A DNA stretch of 64,000 nt from Hofstenia miamia (GCA_004352715.1 SCFE01000114.1:1-64000); one strand, 5' to 3'. Counted from the first letter of the stretch, positions 36,101 through 51,100 are shown. Notes: a model not told the origin generated them from the sequence alone. A program made the numbers and translations.

Positions 36101-39100
36101 CCTGTACCTTCAGAATCTTCCTCATCGTTTACCTATCACTCTTTTCCAATTCCTTCACCAACACCAGAGAACCACTTGATTGAAAATACTTGTAATTTAC
36201 TCGCCTTCTCTCTCAAATAAGAAACCTGCACCACCCAACAAACCTATTCCAAAAGCTCACAAATCGATCAAACCTGGTACATCTACTCTAGTCATTTCAG
36301 CCAGCATCCTAAAGCACATCAGATCACACAACCTTCTCTCAAATCAAATCACGTCTGTACACTCCTATCCTGGACACGACACAAAGCAACTTACAAACAA
36401 GATCGCACAATATCCTAAAAGACATATAAAATCCATCGTCATCAACACTGGTCTCATTGATGCTCTAAACACCTCNATGAAAGATTAACAGAACAAAATA
36501 TAAAAAATTGCTACTTCTGATAAGTAGAACAACATTGGGGTTATACCACATTTGTTACGGGCCACATTTGCCGAGTCCGAAAAAATATTAATATGGGTTG
36601 TGGAACGGGTCGGACCAACAATAAATAAACAGCTGGATGAAATGCGGCCCATAAATTTTAACTAATCTTGCAAAAGAATATGCCTTAAAGAGATTCTCAA
36701 GTATGTTATCAGTTCATATTTTATTCAACAAACTATTTCAGGTTCTTAGTTATTAATTTTTTTTTGTCCATATAAATCGGTTTCTTAAGTGTTTTGTACG
36801 ATTCCAGTCGCAGACTGATTATTTGATTGAAGATTGAAGGCCAAAGCAAAACAAATGGGCCAAATTATGCCTGGCCACCAAATTTTAAGGAATTACATGC
36901 ATGGTGTGCCAAAAAACAACCGACCATTTCCACTGAGGGCATTGAAATTGTAATCCAATTACACAACTCAACTGAAGTATTATGNGTAAGGCAACCATAA
37001 CATATTCTCAAGCTGTCTCTGCCTCAACACGTCGCCCTCCTCTGTTACCTACACCTGCTCTTCAAGCAGCATCTCAACCACAAACTTTTTAATGTTCAGG
37101 TACTTTTGTTATGATTTTACATTTTTTCAAATTATTGTCAATTTACTTAAAGGGCAACTAGATATATCATTTCATGAATCCCTAAAATCTTTGAAATACC
37201 AAAAGTCTAGAATTATTAGAGTGTATTCTAATTATTATGCAATCAAAATCTACAATTTAATATTGGATCATCTACGAGTTCTAGCTACACTCAAATTGAT
37301 TTCATCAGGAGATATTGAAACAAATCCTGGACCTATTTTTAATCAAGATAAAATTAGCGATGCTTTAGCTAACTACAATCAAAACCTAAAATTTTTGTAC
37401 CTAAATGCTAGAAGTTTAAGTGCACACCGCACAGAATTTCTAAATCTTGTAAATTTAGTAGGGAATAATGCAATATATCTAATTACGGAAACCTGGTTAA
37501 ATGACTCTGATAACATAGAAGCTCTATATAATCCAGATTGCAATTATTTTAACTTATTCTTCAAAAATAGATCAAAAAGAGGCGGTGGTTTGATTATCTT
37601 AATTCCAAAATTCCTAAAAGCAAAACGTAGAGAAGACTTAGAATCGGATCATCAGTTTTTTGAGACACTATGGATTGAAATTAAACAAGTATCGAACTCA
37701 TGTAGTAATGAATTACTAAATGTTTGCTATAATCCAAACAAGAATTTTTCATCTGAATTTTGCAATCACAAAATCGATGAAATAGACAGTGCTATTCTGG
37801 AGAATAAATTTATTAACATCTTCGGTGATTTCAATATTAATTACTTCAATTATTCTGAATCCGCAAGGATTGATCGCATTTGCAATATTTTCGATTTAAA
37901 ACTAGTTAATAATACCATTTCGACTAGGCATTCCAATCTACTTGACTATTTTATAACTGATAGTTCTAATAAATATCGAAGTTTTATATTTGAATCATTC
38001 AGTGATCATAATATTTGCGTCTATATTAGGAATTACAAGTTAATTTCGAATAAGAAAAAAGTTATATATTCAANGTCATCTACGAGTTCTAGCTACACTC
38101 AAATTGATTTTATCAGGAGATATTGAAACAAATCCTGGACCTATTTTTAATCAAAATAAAATTAGCGATGTTTTAGCTAACTACAATCAAAACCTAAAAT
38201 TTTTCTACCTAAATGCTAAAAGTTTAAGTGCACACCGGACAGAATTTCTAAATCTTGTAAATTTAGTAGGAAATAATGCAATCTAATAATTACAGAAACC
38301 TGGTTAAATGACTCTGGTAACATAGAAGCTCTATATAATCCAGATTGCAATTATTTTAACTTATTCTTCAAAAATAGATCAAAAAGAGGTGGTGGTTTGA
38401 TTATCTTAATTCCAAAATTCCTAAACGCAAAACGTAGAGAAGACTTAGAATCGGATCATCAATTTTTGAGACACTATGAATTGAAATTAAACAAGTATCG
38501 AACTCATGTAGTAATGAATTACTAAATGTTTGCTATAATCCAAACAAGAATTTTTCATCTGAATTTTGCAATCACAAAATTGATGAAATAGACAGTGCTA
38601 TTCTGGAGAATAAATTTATTAACATCTTCTGTGATTTCAATATTAATTACTTCAATTATTCTGAATCCGCAAGGATTGATCGCATTTGCAATATTTTCGA
38701 TTTAAAACTAGTTAATAATACCATTTCGACTAGGCATTCCAATCTACTTGACTATTTTATAACTGATAGTTCTAATAAATATCGAAGTTTTATATTTGAA
38801 TCATTCAGTGATCATAATGTTTGCGTCTATATTAGTAATTACAAGTTAAATTCGAATAAGAAAAAAGTAATATATTCAAGGAACTTTCGTAAATTTAATG
38901 AAAATATTTTCATAAGTTTGCTGAAGAACATTCCGTTCGAACGCATCTATACATTCAATAACGGCGAAACCATGCTTAAATTCATAATTTCTGAAATCAC
39001 TCATGCATTAAATCGCGTAGCCCCGGTAAAAATCCAGGTAATTAACACCAAATCAGGCCCTGCGGTTAATCAACCGCGTGACTCCGACTTAATTAAGCGG

Positions 39101-42100
39101 CATGTCGCCATCAAGAATCGGCTGTTTGAGATTGCAAAATCCGACCCAATTAAGATTAATTGGACAAACTATGATAACGCCAAGAAATTAATCACAAAAT
39201 ACCGCAAATCGGCTTTTGAGTCTAAGACTAGACTATACTTCAAACAGCTGGATAAATCTAGCCAGAAATGGAATTTTTTGAATAAAAGTATTGGAAAAAC
39301 TAAAGGTTTATCTGTGAACGTTGAAGAAATTAAGTACGATAATAAGATATATAAGAATAAGAAAGGTATTGCAATTATTTTCAACAAAACTTTTGAAAAA
39401 ATGGATAAATTTAACTTTGAGCGTGAAACTAACAATAGCCAACCGATAAAAATTGTGAAAAGGGTAAATTATGAATTTACTTTTAGTTTAATATCATACT
39501 ATGATTTGAAACACGTGGTAAAAAATTTTGATAGTAATAAATCGTGCTAGCCATTTGCCATACTGGGTAATTAAAAGCTATTTTGACATTTTTGGACAAT
39601 ATCTTCTTGTAGCATTTAATCAATGCATTATCGAGAATAACTTCAGTATTAACTTAAAAAATTCTGATATCTCACCTGTTTATAAAAAAGGAGATCCTTC
39701 CAACCCGAACAATTATCAACCCAACAGTATTACACCCAATTTGGATTTAGGCCTAAGTATAGTACAACCGACGCAATATTATCTATTACAGAAAAAATTA
39801 AATCAAATCTGAATAACAATTTGTCGACATCTATTGCCTTATTGGATCTTAGTAAAGCTATTAATTCAATGAATTTCAATATTTTAGAAAGCAAATTAGA
39901 AAATCAAGGTTTCAGTAAAAATGCTAAAAATCTCATTATAAATTTCTTAAGTAACCGAAGACAACGGGTAAAAATTAACAACACTTATTCTGATTATATT
40001 ACTACTAATCTAGGTGTTCCTCAAGGAACAGTATTAGGGCCCATTTTATTCGCACTGTATGTCAATGATATATCGAATACTTTAAAAAACGGAACGATCT
40101 ATCAATATGCGGATGATACATGTATATTAAGAGAAGCAAAAAATCCATATGACGCAACCAAACTCTTAACAAAAGATATTGAAAATCTTATTAGGTATTT
40201 TAATAGAAACAAGTTAAAAGTTAATCCTGATAAAACACAATTTATTATTTTCACACCAAAGCAATACCAAAAAAATTCTAAAATCAAAATTAAAGTAGGA
40301 GATAATGAAATTAAGCAATGCAATTCTATTAATTATCTTGGTGTAGTACTTGATAGAGATTTACGTTTTCCTGAATTTTTTTCATCAAAATGTAGGAAAA
40401 TGGACTCTGGTATTAAATATTTATATCATTTGCGCAATGTAGGGCAGTCCTTTCAATCACAAATGCTTAACTCTTTTGTGCTAAGTAACTTTAACTATTG
40501 TTGCTTTTTATTCCAAAATATCACATCAAATAATCGATCATCACTAGCAAAAATATTCAATTGGGCAATAAGAACTCTGAATTATTTTCATAAGCATAAA
40601 TCAGTGAGCACTTTTATGAAAGATGGCAATGTTCTTGCACCATTGTTCTTTATCGAATATCAAACTCTTTGTATGATACATAAGTATGTACGCAATTCAA
40701 AATCTACGCACTTTTTAAGCAATTATATCAAAACCAGTGATAGAAACCACAATTTGCATAGTAGTATTAATCGTCCAGATCCATTTTCATTTAAAGCTTC
40801 TAGATTATGGAATGACTTAAATCTCGAAATAAAAAAGGAACAAAATTATAAACTCTTCAGAAGAAAAATTAAAAAAATTTTGTTATCCAAACAATCACTA
40901 TTAGGAATATCAAACAAATTAAGCGCATGGACAGATTTTATTTGACATTTGAAATTTATACCCTTTAAGTAAGTGTGTACATTTTTAATTTTGTAAATAT
41001 ACATGTATAATAGTTTGTAGTATCTGTTTGTCTGTTTATTTTAGCAATAAATTTGCTTGACTCTTATTATTATTATTATTATCAATAAATTTCAAACTGT
41101 AGCAGGTAAATGATGAAATATGGCTTTTGATACCAAAAAATCTAAAATTACATTGTCCTGTATACTTAATTTGCAATACTTGTAAGCTATGTAAATCTAA
41201 TTTTTGTCTTCATTAATATTGCAGGTAACCGATATTAAGCAGATTGCAATAGTTGAGGAAGTGAGAAAAAATTAAAAGAATATTAAACGCATCAAGGGGT
41301 CTCAGAGTTAGTTAGGTAACATTAAAGAAATTGAAGGAAAATAGATTTATCAAAAATTGTAAAAGGGCCAATTTGGAATGGAGAAAATTTCAAAAAAAGC
41401 TGTAAATTATTGAACACGTGGGAGAAAAATTCAAGACAGTCCCAATTCAAAGATTAGAAAAATTACTTGTTAATAACAAAATTGTTGACTCTATAGTTGT
41501 GATTGTATGCTTTTTTTCACTATTCTGTTTCTCTTAATAAATTTATCACATCTCAAGATGGATATGCTCAATTATCATTGCAATATAATTAAAAAACTCA
41601 TTTATTTATTGCAATTCTTATTNTATATAGATATATAATTAATCTGGTCAGGTTAAAACTGGGTAAACCGGTCAGGTTAAAGCAGGATAATCTGCAGGAG
41701 CCGCTTAATCAGGCTAAAATCTGGTTAAGACATTCGATTTTTAATTTTCAAAATATATTGATTACAATTATTGCAGTGTTATAAAACAATAGAAATTGTG
41801 GCAATGGGTGCAAGGATAGCTACTTGTTGTAATCCTAGACTTAATCTACACATTGCCATTCAAATAATGGAATACAAATATTTTAAAAATATTATCCAAT
41901 TTTAAAGAAAAAAAATATGCATCGACTCCAATGTGCTTGAATTCGCATTGTTGTAAAATTATACTTCAAATAGATAAAATTATAATTAAATTTCTAATTG
42001 TCCTATTCCATTCCAGGTTATATATAGGTAAAATATAGCGGGAGTCTTGCTGCTGCTGCCTGCTGGCTCCCTTTTTGCTCAGGCATTGTTAATTTGAAAA

Positions 42101-45100
42101 TTTGTAGCCATTTGGCGAATGTCGGGTTGTAACCATCTACCCTTCCATTAAACTTAGGTAGTGTCGCCTTACAAGGTATCATATCATTAGTTGTCAGTTG
42201 TGGTAAAATTGAATTTTCGTACGTGGGTTTTTTGTGGTTCTTCACTGTATCTTCCTCTTGTAGTTGTGTCGTCCCTGCCTTTGTAATTTCGTTTATGATT
42301 TTTTGTTTCTCAGCGTCTGAGTCTTGGTCGGATGCTTGCAGCTTGCTCTCTTTCCTTGAGAGGAATTCTATTTCGTGGGTTCGCATATTACTACTGTTCT
42401 CTTCTTTCGGCAACTGTAGTAGTCTTAGTTTATCTTTCAGTTGTTCCAATTCTCCTGCGTGTAGATCGTTATCCTCTATTAACTGTCTGTTCATTCTTTC
42501 CAGTTGCTGATTTTTTCCCTGCCATTGTTGATTCTGTTCTAAAAATCTTTTGTTGGACTCTGACAGTTGGTGTTTGAGGAGTTTGATCTCATTTTGGAAT
42601 AATTCGCTTTGCTCGTCTAGTCACATCTCCATGTTTAGCTTGATTTTGCTCAGAAGGGTTTTGTTTTGTCGTTCCATCTGTTTGACTTTGCTTGTTAGTT
42701 GTTCAATTTCATTTTTTAGAAGTGCTTCATTTTCCTGGCTCTTTCTCAGCATATCAACTATTTCCTGGGGTCTCATTCTGGGGGTGATTTGAAAGACTGT
42801 AGTTCTGTTTTGGGGGATGAATTTTCACCAGAACATAGTGGTGATCGCATTGTTCTAGGGGTTACTGCCCTGGGTGCTGTTTTCTTTGCACTGCCTTTCT
42901 TTCCTTTTGTCATAGTTTCTTTTTGGTTTGTAGTGTTCCTCCTTCTTGATCACGAATCCGGGACCCTGTTGAAGTGCTTTGGTTTGGTTTTGGGTAATTC
43001 TCTCAGCTCATTGATACAGTTTATGTGTACCCTATCCTAGCTCAGTGCATACTCAAGACATGACACAATTCGACTTAGACTCTATTTTAAAAGTGTTTTG
43101 CTTGTTCACAACCTGACTTGTTACTAGCTGCTAAATTAATATTATATGTAGCCATTACCGAAATATATTGGCTTTACTAAATGCTTCAGTATTGAGCAGC
43201 TTCCTAACCTACATTTATAAAGTAGTACATGCTCGGTCACTTTATTGGTCATTTATTGGTCACTAATTTGGATCTGAAATAATAATAATAATATATTACC
43301 TAAGTTTCGGTCATCCAACCATTTTACAAAGTCATTTATTTTGATACATGTATTAAGTGATCGCTAGTCAGCTAAATGAGAGAAAAACTCCTACACCTAA
43401 CTTAAGTGCACTTTCGTAGTCTGGCAAAAAGACCCTATAATCAATCTCGATGATGGATCCAGACCACTACTAAACACCACTTGTTTAGCTCAACATCGTG
43501 TTAATTAATCAAACCGTTATATTAGAACAAAATAAGAATTCCAAATAAAATTCTTTATCAAATTGCTCACAGGATTTAGTTTCTATTTATAACAAATCTA
43601 GAAAAGTACCTGTCGGTTTCAAATTTAAACGCTTGTCTGCCAAAATGGCGGCTAAAAATAATGGAAGTGATTTCGCCCCCTTGTTTGGCCAAAAATATTA
43701 TTATCGACCAATACTAATCTCTTATTTCTGACACATATTGTTTCTTGGTTGCATAATACAAATGAATCTAAATTAATCTAATTGATCTAAATACACTATT
43801 TCTAATCATCATCTCTTCGATCTTATTCTCATCTTAGTTTGATGTTTGCAGCTTTTAGATTTGTTTGGATGATGCTACAATAGACATCTTGTATATATAT
43901 TTGTATATATACTTTGTTATGTTTACTATCATACAAAAAATGTATCTAAAATAGATGGTTAACCTATAAATCAGCTATCCAGCAGTTTCAGGACATTAAT
44001 TATAAAAGTGAATCAAATCAATAGGAAAGCTAAATGGAGAAAAACTTCTATTCATATACCTAACCTAAAGACACACTTTCACATACAGGGCATAGCACTA
44101 ATGCAGAAACTGATATAGATTGCAGATGCTGGTGGCAGCCACCTGAAGTCTGGTAATCATGCCTCAGGGATTTTTGAATACTACTTGTGTGTCTGAATGT
44201 TTAGCTTTCTCATTTCATCATAGAATCAAATCTGATACAAAGTTAAAGATAAATTCTGAACAATTTAATTTATTACCATTCTGAAATTATTTAGAGCTTT
44301 TATTTTAAATTTTACAATAAAATATCATGTGCCTGTTTTCTAATGATTTTCTGATTTGATTACATAAAACTCATCTGTTAATTATCTTCAATGTTTCATT
44401 AATTTAGCTAAGCATTCTCATCTAATACTTTTTGTCAAACACTTTGGCCAGCAGGCACTCTTACTGTAATATTGTTAGTTTACAAATGTGTTAATTGATA
44501 CAAAAAATCATAATAAAAAATTAATCAGCTTAAATCAAAAAGTATTTACTTTCTTTTTCTTTTTTTTTTATCACTGATTATGCTGATTATGCCACAGAAG
44601 TAATAAATATAATAGGGTGTTCATAGACATCTTGTATGTATAATAAAGATTGTTATGCCCTAAGAATTTGGATCTCAATTAACATAATAACCTAGTTGTT
44701 ATCCAGCTGTTTCATTGCATTTGTTATAAGTGTGAAATTATCAATAGGAAAGCTATATGGTGAAATAACTCTTAACCATAGACCTAATCTACAAGATGGA
44801 AAGGTGTAGCCCAATGCAAAACCTGGTAAATGACTTTGGGGTTCCTGAGTACTACTCATGTGCCTTGACATTTAGCTATCTCTTTGCAATAGCAATCAAA
44901 CCTGTTACAAAATAAATCCAAAGTAATTTATTTCATCAATAACTTAAACTTTTACAACATATTTATAACAAAATTTGCAAAAACATGTAACTGTTTCTGA
45001 CTAATGCTGATGTATAAATATTAATTTCATCTGCTGGTTTCCACAATGTGTTTATTAATATGCCTAGCATTTTCATTTGTAACATTTTGTTAAATGCTTT

Positions 45101-48100
45101 TGCTAACAGGTAGTAATACCATAAGAATTCTAGTTTTACAAAATTGTAATTAATGAATAGACACTAATAAAGATGATAAACAATAACAAAAAGTGTTTCT
45201 TAATTATTTTCTATTTTGCTTTTCATCTTCACCTTATTTGTGTAATTATGCCACATTGTGAGCTCCAATACCACTTCTTTTTCTATTGTTACTAGTTTCT
45301 TGTGAATTATGAATTGAAGATCTTTTAGTTTTTTGAGATTGTACAGCTGCTTCTCATTTCATTTAACTTAGCATTGAATTCATCATAATGTTTTTCATAT
45401 AGTCTAAACCATTTAGATTGTAATCATCAATGTCATGATTGCATCCACTTTAGTGGTGTGTGCTAATTGTGGATTTATTAATGTGCTTGGATGAAAGAAT
45501 TGATATGTTGACCATATTTGCTATTGTTTGTCATAGGAAGCACTGATGTTGCTCATTACTTCTTTTGTGATGTTTTCTGGATCATTCCTATTTAATCAAA
45601 TCATAGTTATAGTTTCCACTTGTCATGTGACATTATAGTATCAATATTCTTATTTCCATATTTTGCACCAAGTTATGCCATTTAATCCAGAGAACAATAT
45701 TATTGTTTTTGTTGGGGTATTTTTCTATCTTATTCCTAACTAATTCAATCTGCCTGTGTATCAGTTGTTATATAAATACCAAAGAGTTACATCTCCCTCA
45801 AAGTATATACCTTCCTGATTACTGTTCCTTACTAGTACTGCGTTCATCTTTTTGTACCATTCATCCTGTATTTTCTCTGAGGCCTTCTGTTTGTTGTTTA
45901 CATATGTATTCTCTTCATGCCAACATGTTTTGATGATTTTTTGACACTCACTCTTCACACTTGTAGTAATATTGGAATATGAATTGTTGGGGTGGTGCAA
46001 CTGAAGTAACAATGTGAATGTCTGCTGCTTGATCTGCTCATAGGTGCCCACCATATTTGGTGCTGTACATAATCTTATCATTACCAAGTACTTGATTTTC
46101 ATATTTTGAATATTTTCCCAAAATGAATTTGTTAAACTGCTCTTTATCAGAATTTGTGCTGCTTCTGCTGACATTTGTATCTTTAATGTGAAACATTCTT
46201 TGTCTAAATTGGTTAATTTTGCTTCTTGTGAATGCTTCTTTACATAGCACTTTTATTGTAAATTTGGTTTGTTTCTCATATACTTCTGCAAATATTCACT
46301 TGATTATGTTGTCTTTTTTCTCCTGTTTGATACAATTTCTGCTAGCAGCCTTTCATCATCAGTATTTATACATGACAGGGCTATGGCTTTCCCAACTTTT
46401 CAAGACTAACTTTTTTGATTTCCTGTTTTGTTTTCAGTGTCATCATTGTAGTAATTCAATTTCTCTTTTAATATTTTCTAAAAATTTACTCATTTTGATC
46501 ATTTTTATCAGGCACATTTCACCTTATCACATCAGGGTTTCTGATATCTTCATCATTATGGTGTATGGACATTTCAGATAGTCTACTGTGTATTTTTTCA
46601 TTGGATTTTTCATTACTTCATTTGTCATTTTTGTTTTATTTGTTTTACTATTTCTATTGTTTCAGCTCCTTCTCTATGAATTAGTTTCCTCATTGTCAAC
46701 CATGGCTGTTTTTCCATTTGTCATAATTTACAGTTTGATTTTGCTCCCCAAATGTGCTTCTTTGTTGTATTGCTTAGTATGTCTATTTCTGTGGGGCAGA
46801 TTTCTGTATTGTTGGTGGTTTCCACTATGCTTGATCTCCACAGCTGTTGATTTTTTTGTTCACAAAATCCATTTCATATATGTCTCAGCTAGTATCCAAT
46901 TCCTTATTGTTTGAAAATCAGCAAAATTGAAAATTGATACTTCATAATTTTAGCCATTGCCTTTCTTTCATTTTTCAGCATTGGAAGTACTATTTTAATA
47001 TTTTCTGTTAGAGCTATGGCTAGAATCCATATGAACATTCTGGTTCTGACTTCAGGTGTATTTTTCTCTTCATATAATAGACTTTTAAAATCTTTTTTCC
47101 ATGCAATCTCATAAGCTCTTCTGATGTCTTTCATTTTTTATGGGTGACTAAATATCTATTTGTGGCCAGTTATCATGAATTGGTTTGTCCCCTTTCATTT
47201 TGTGCCATATTTTAATTATCCCTTTTAAGTGTTCTGGTTGAAGCTACATATGATGTTGTGATCTGCTGATTCTATTAAATCACATTCATTTCCTGTTAGT
47301 TCCATTGTTTTTAACTGGTAGTAGAGGTCTATTGTGAGGCTTGGTTCAAACATTACTCTTTGTGTCAGTGTAAAGAGGTTCAGTTGTAGGTTGGTAGCTA
47401 TTAGTTCAGATATCTTGTGATTTTCTTGCAACTGCTCTAATATAAATATGTTTTCCAATTGATTGGCTAGCTTTTTTGAGAATTCCTGTATTTTTTGTGT
47501 AGGCTTTTGAGCTATTACCATCAATTTTACTTTCTGAACTTTCACAATGTGTTATGTGTCCTCTATCATCTTTTCTAGATTTTTACTGTATAGCTCATTC
47601 TCCTTATTAAGTATATTATGAGCATGTTGTTGTCATCCAGATTTACCTGCTCACACTCCTTTATTTTTTTTACAATATGCAATTATCTTTTGTGTGCTTG
47701 CTAACATCAGCTGTTTGAAATGTGCTTTGAAAGTATTACAATTCAATTTCTCACTCATTGATTTGTTGTTTGAAATTATTGTGGTTGTAAAGCAGTAAGT
47801 TACTTTTATCCACTACTATTGGTATTGCTGATCTGTCACCTTCCTTTTTTACAGTTGTGTATTTTCATATCATTCTTTTTTCTCTGGGGATAAGTTGTCA
47901 TAGGATGTATACCTCAGTCTTCTAGTCACTATAAAGTAGGGATGCATTTTCTCAATCCCACTTTCACATCCTACTTTCTCTATCTTCAGATTGTGATGAT
48001 TGCAATGATTGTGTGCATAAGGTTTGAATTGCTTTCCAATACAAAAATGGCTGTTCTGATGTCATTGATATCATACTTTTTGTAGGCTACTCTGATATTG

Positions 48101-51100
48101 TTTCTGTTTGAGATTCATTGCTAATTATTTCTATATCAGGGTCCAATAATTGACCACTGATATTTAATCCCTTAGATTCAGTACCGCTGACTAGTAATTG
48201 TTTAGTAGGACATCTTGGCATTGCTGTGGACTCTCTGAATGGGAATGGGCATTGAGTCTCTCTGGTAGGACATCTTGGCATTGCTGTGGACTCTCTGAAT
48301 GGGAATGGGCATTGAGTCTCTCTGGGGGTTAGTGGAATTCTCTGCTTTGATAGAGAAACCTTATAAAACTTACTTAAAATTCAGTTAGTAAAAATCATAA
48401 TTAGCCTTAAGTTCTCAGAGGAGTTGTTACTCAAAGCTAACATACAACTGCAGAAATTAAATATAAAACATTAGTGTTGTTAAAACAAACAAATAAGACA
48501 ATGTAATAATCTTTTGTTTTAAATTTAAGCCAAAAAATAACAAAATGCATTAAACATAGTAAATCCCATCATAATTGAGTAAACTAGAAAAATTTTAAAC
48601 AGTGATGGATCCTCCCTTTTTCCATACTCTTGCTTTCATTACAATCAACATCCTCATCATGTTCCAAGAAGCAGAGACAAGGGTAGTTTACCTAGCTGAT
48701 ATCCTTGATAAGAGAATAAAAATGGCTAAGGGTTGTGAAAGTCAACTGAATGCTTATTTAATTTAGGTAATGTTCCTTCACATATTCTCAATATAGACCT
48801 CCACAAGAGTTGAAATAATAATTGTAGCTTTTGTTGAATGACTGAATACATACTTAAGTAATACACAACAAACATTTATCCATTTTATATACATTTTGTC
48901 TGCAGTCTCAGGAATGAAGGTGTCAGAAAAAGTGTTGGAAAATTTGACAGCTTTGTGATAGATGAGATTCAGAATTCAAAATAAAGAACAAGAAAAAATT
49001 TGAGGTTGAAAAAGTCTTATAGACTAAGAGTGGGACAACAATTTCTAATGATATCAAATATACTAATAGATTTTTGTATTATGTGTAAATTTCCATGTAT
49101 GGACTTTTCATTTACTAATTACCTTTTTAACAATAAATATTATTTGCAAACATTTTTTTAAGAAAAAAATGGTTTTACTGCTGCACACTGTATTGTTGAA
49201 AAAAATTCTTATTTACATTATATTACTTTGATGAATGTTCAGTAATTTGATAAAGAAATAATTAATTCTATAATACAAAATACTTTTATTTCTCTAGTAT
49301 CATATTTAGATTCAATGATATGCCACATGGATTGGAAGGAGATAAAGAACTTTTTCGTAAGAACAAATGTGATTATGTTGTTATGTCATCTACAAATGCT
49401 ATTCTTAACAGAAATTGTGTTGACCTTGACAATTGTACTTTGTATACAACACTTTTCCCAAATAATGAATCTGCTAAGGTAAAATATTTTGATAATCTCA
49501 TCAAGTATGTTAGTCTTTTAATAGTATTGATTGATTTATTTCAAATAATGTCTTAGGAATTGAATTTATAGTACTAATCTAAATGAAAGAATGTTCTCAC
49601 AGAAGTTTTAGTAGAAAGACATCATCCTAATTTTTGTATAGAGCAAAGATCTAAAATTTTGGATTTATGGATATAATTTTCATAGTAAATGCACAAGTTG
49701 AATTTAGTACAGATTGCTTTCTAAAACACATATAATGATAGTATGCACTTTTTGTCCACCTAAGAATATTGAAATTATTAAATCTGAGTCTATTAATGAA
49801 TCTTCAATGTTAGTTATTAACAGCATACATTGCTCAAATTTAAACAATTTCAGAATTATATTAATAATGAAGCTTTCATCATTAAAGATAATGAAAAGGC
49901 AATGTTTTTGACCAAAATGTTAAAATTTTTATTGATTGTCTAGAACTTTCCATTGAGCCCTCAAATTTGCCAATAGATATATGTTAATTAACAATTACTT
50001 CTAAAAAAATCTCAAATGAACAAACCCTATTGAATTATGTGTTAGAGTAAGCTTGCAATACCATATTTCAATGACCAAGCTGCCTTTATTTAAGTGAAAA
50101 GGGACTTTCCTTTATCAATTAGCAACTAATTAAAAATTGTATTATTATAAATTTTAAGATAATTGGTGAAAATTATAGATGTAATTGAAGAAATTTACTA
50201 GGTTAAAAGTATAAATTGAAACTTAGTATTATTTTCCCAATTTAGAATAAAGTAAATGTAGCAATACATTGTCATATGCAATTAATATTCATTATTTTGA
50301 ATAAAAATTATTTATTACTGGAAAAAATGTGATTAGTGAGAGATGTATATCTCAATAAAATTTTAAATGATTTATTTTATAAAAACATTGTGTTAGAATC
50401 CAAGGAAGAACATAACAATAATAGAAATATTTAAAATGAAAATAAATTCTAAAAAAAATATTTTTCATTGTTTCATAATGATAGCAATTGATTTTATAGA
50501 ATCTGAACAAGTTCTTCCGAGTAAACTTTAGACTTAGTGCTGAAGAAACTTAGCAATTTTTTACATCAGTAACAAAAGCAACAGCTATGTGTTTAGAGTA
50601 ATTGTGTTTATCAAACTGCCAAGTAAGAGCTTATTATTTGAATTGCATATTGACTTGATTTATTAATTAAGTGTAAAGGTAAATGATTGGTTCAAGTGTA
50701 GTTATCAGCAGATATAAGTTGAAATGAATAAATGTATCTTTAATCAAACAAGCTATAGCAAATAAAAGCACATTCAGAATAATATATTCAGCTACTTTTA
50801 ATTAAATGTAGTAATTTAAGATAATATCATGCAATTGATTTTAGTTCTAAGTTGTAGTTGAGTTGAGGGTAGTACCCCTGAATATAATTGAATAACTAAT
50901 TGAGTAGGCACTGAAAAATATTTGCTTGCTAAAACAAAGATCAGAGGTACCTGAGATTATTATTAGGTTTAATGTATTGATTAACTTCTTCATTGCATCA
51001 CATTACTTTTTTGGAGCTCATTTATTGAAAAGCTGAACTGAAGCACCTGGAGGAATTTGGTAAATATAATCTGTCTTCCTAACAAATATCTGTAACCACA

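Noticed and set aside
42945-42975. tRNA-like words (CACGAATCCGGGACC) as a primer binding site of element D
   Set aside because: Resembles a T-arm, but the LTR end that should adjoin it is missing and no other copy has it, so it cannot be supported.
49310-49478. Sequencing or assembly error explaining the lost deaminase motif
   Set aside because: Four separate ligand positions are changed by substitution without any frame break and with flanking residues conserved; chance errors are unlikely to do this.
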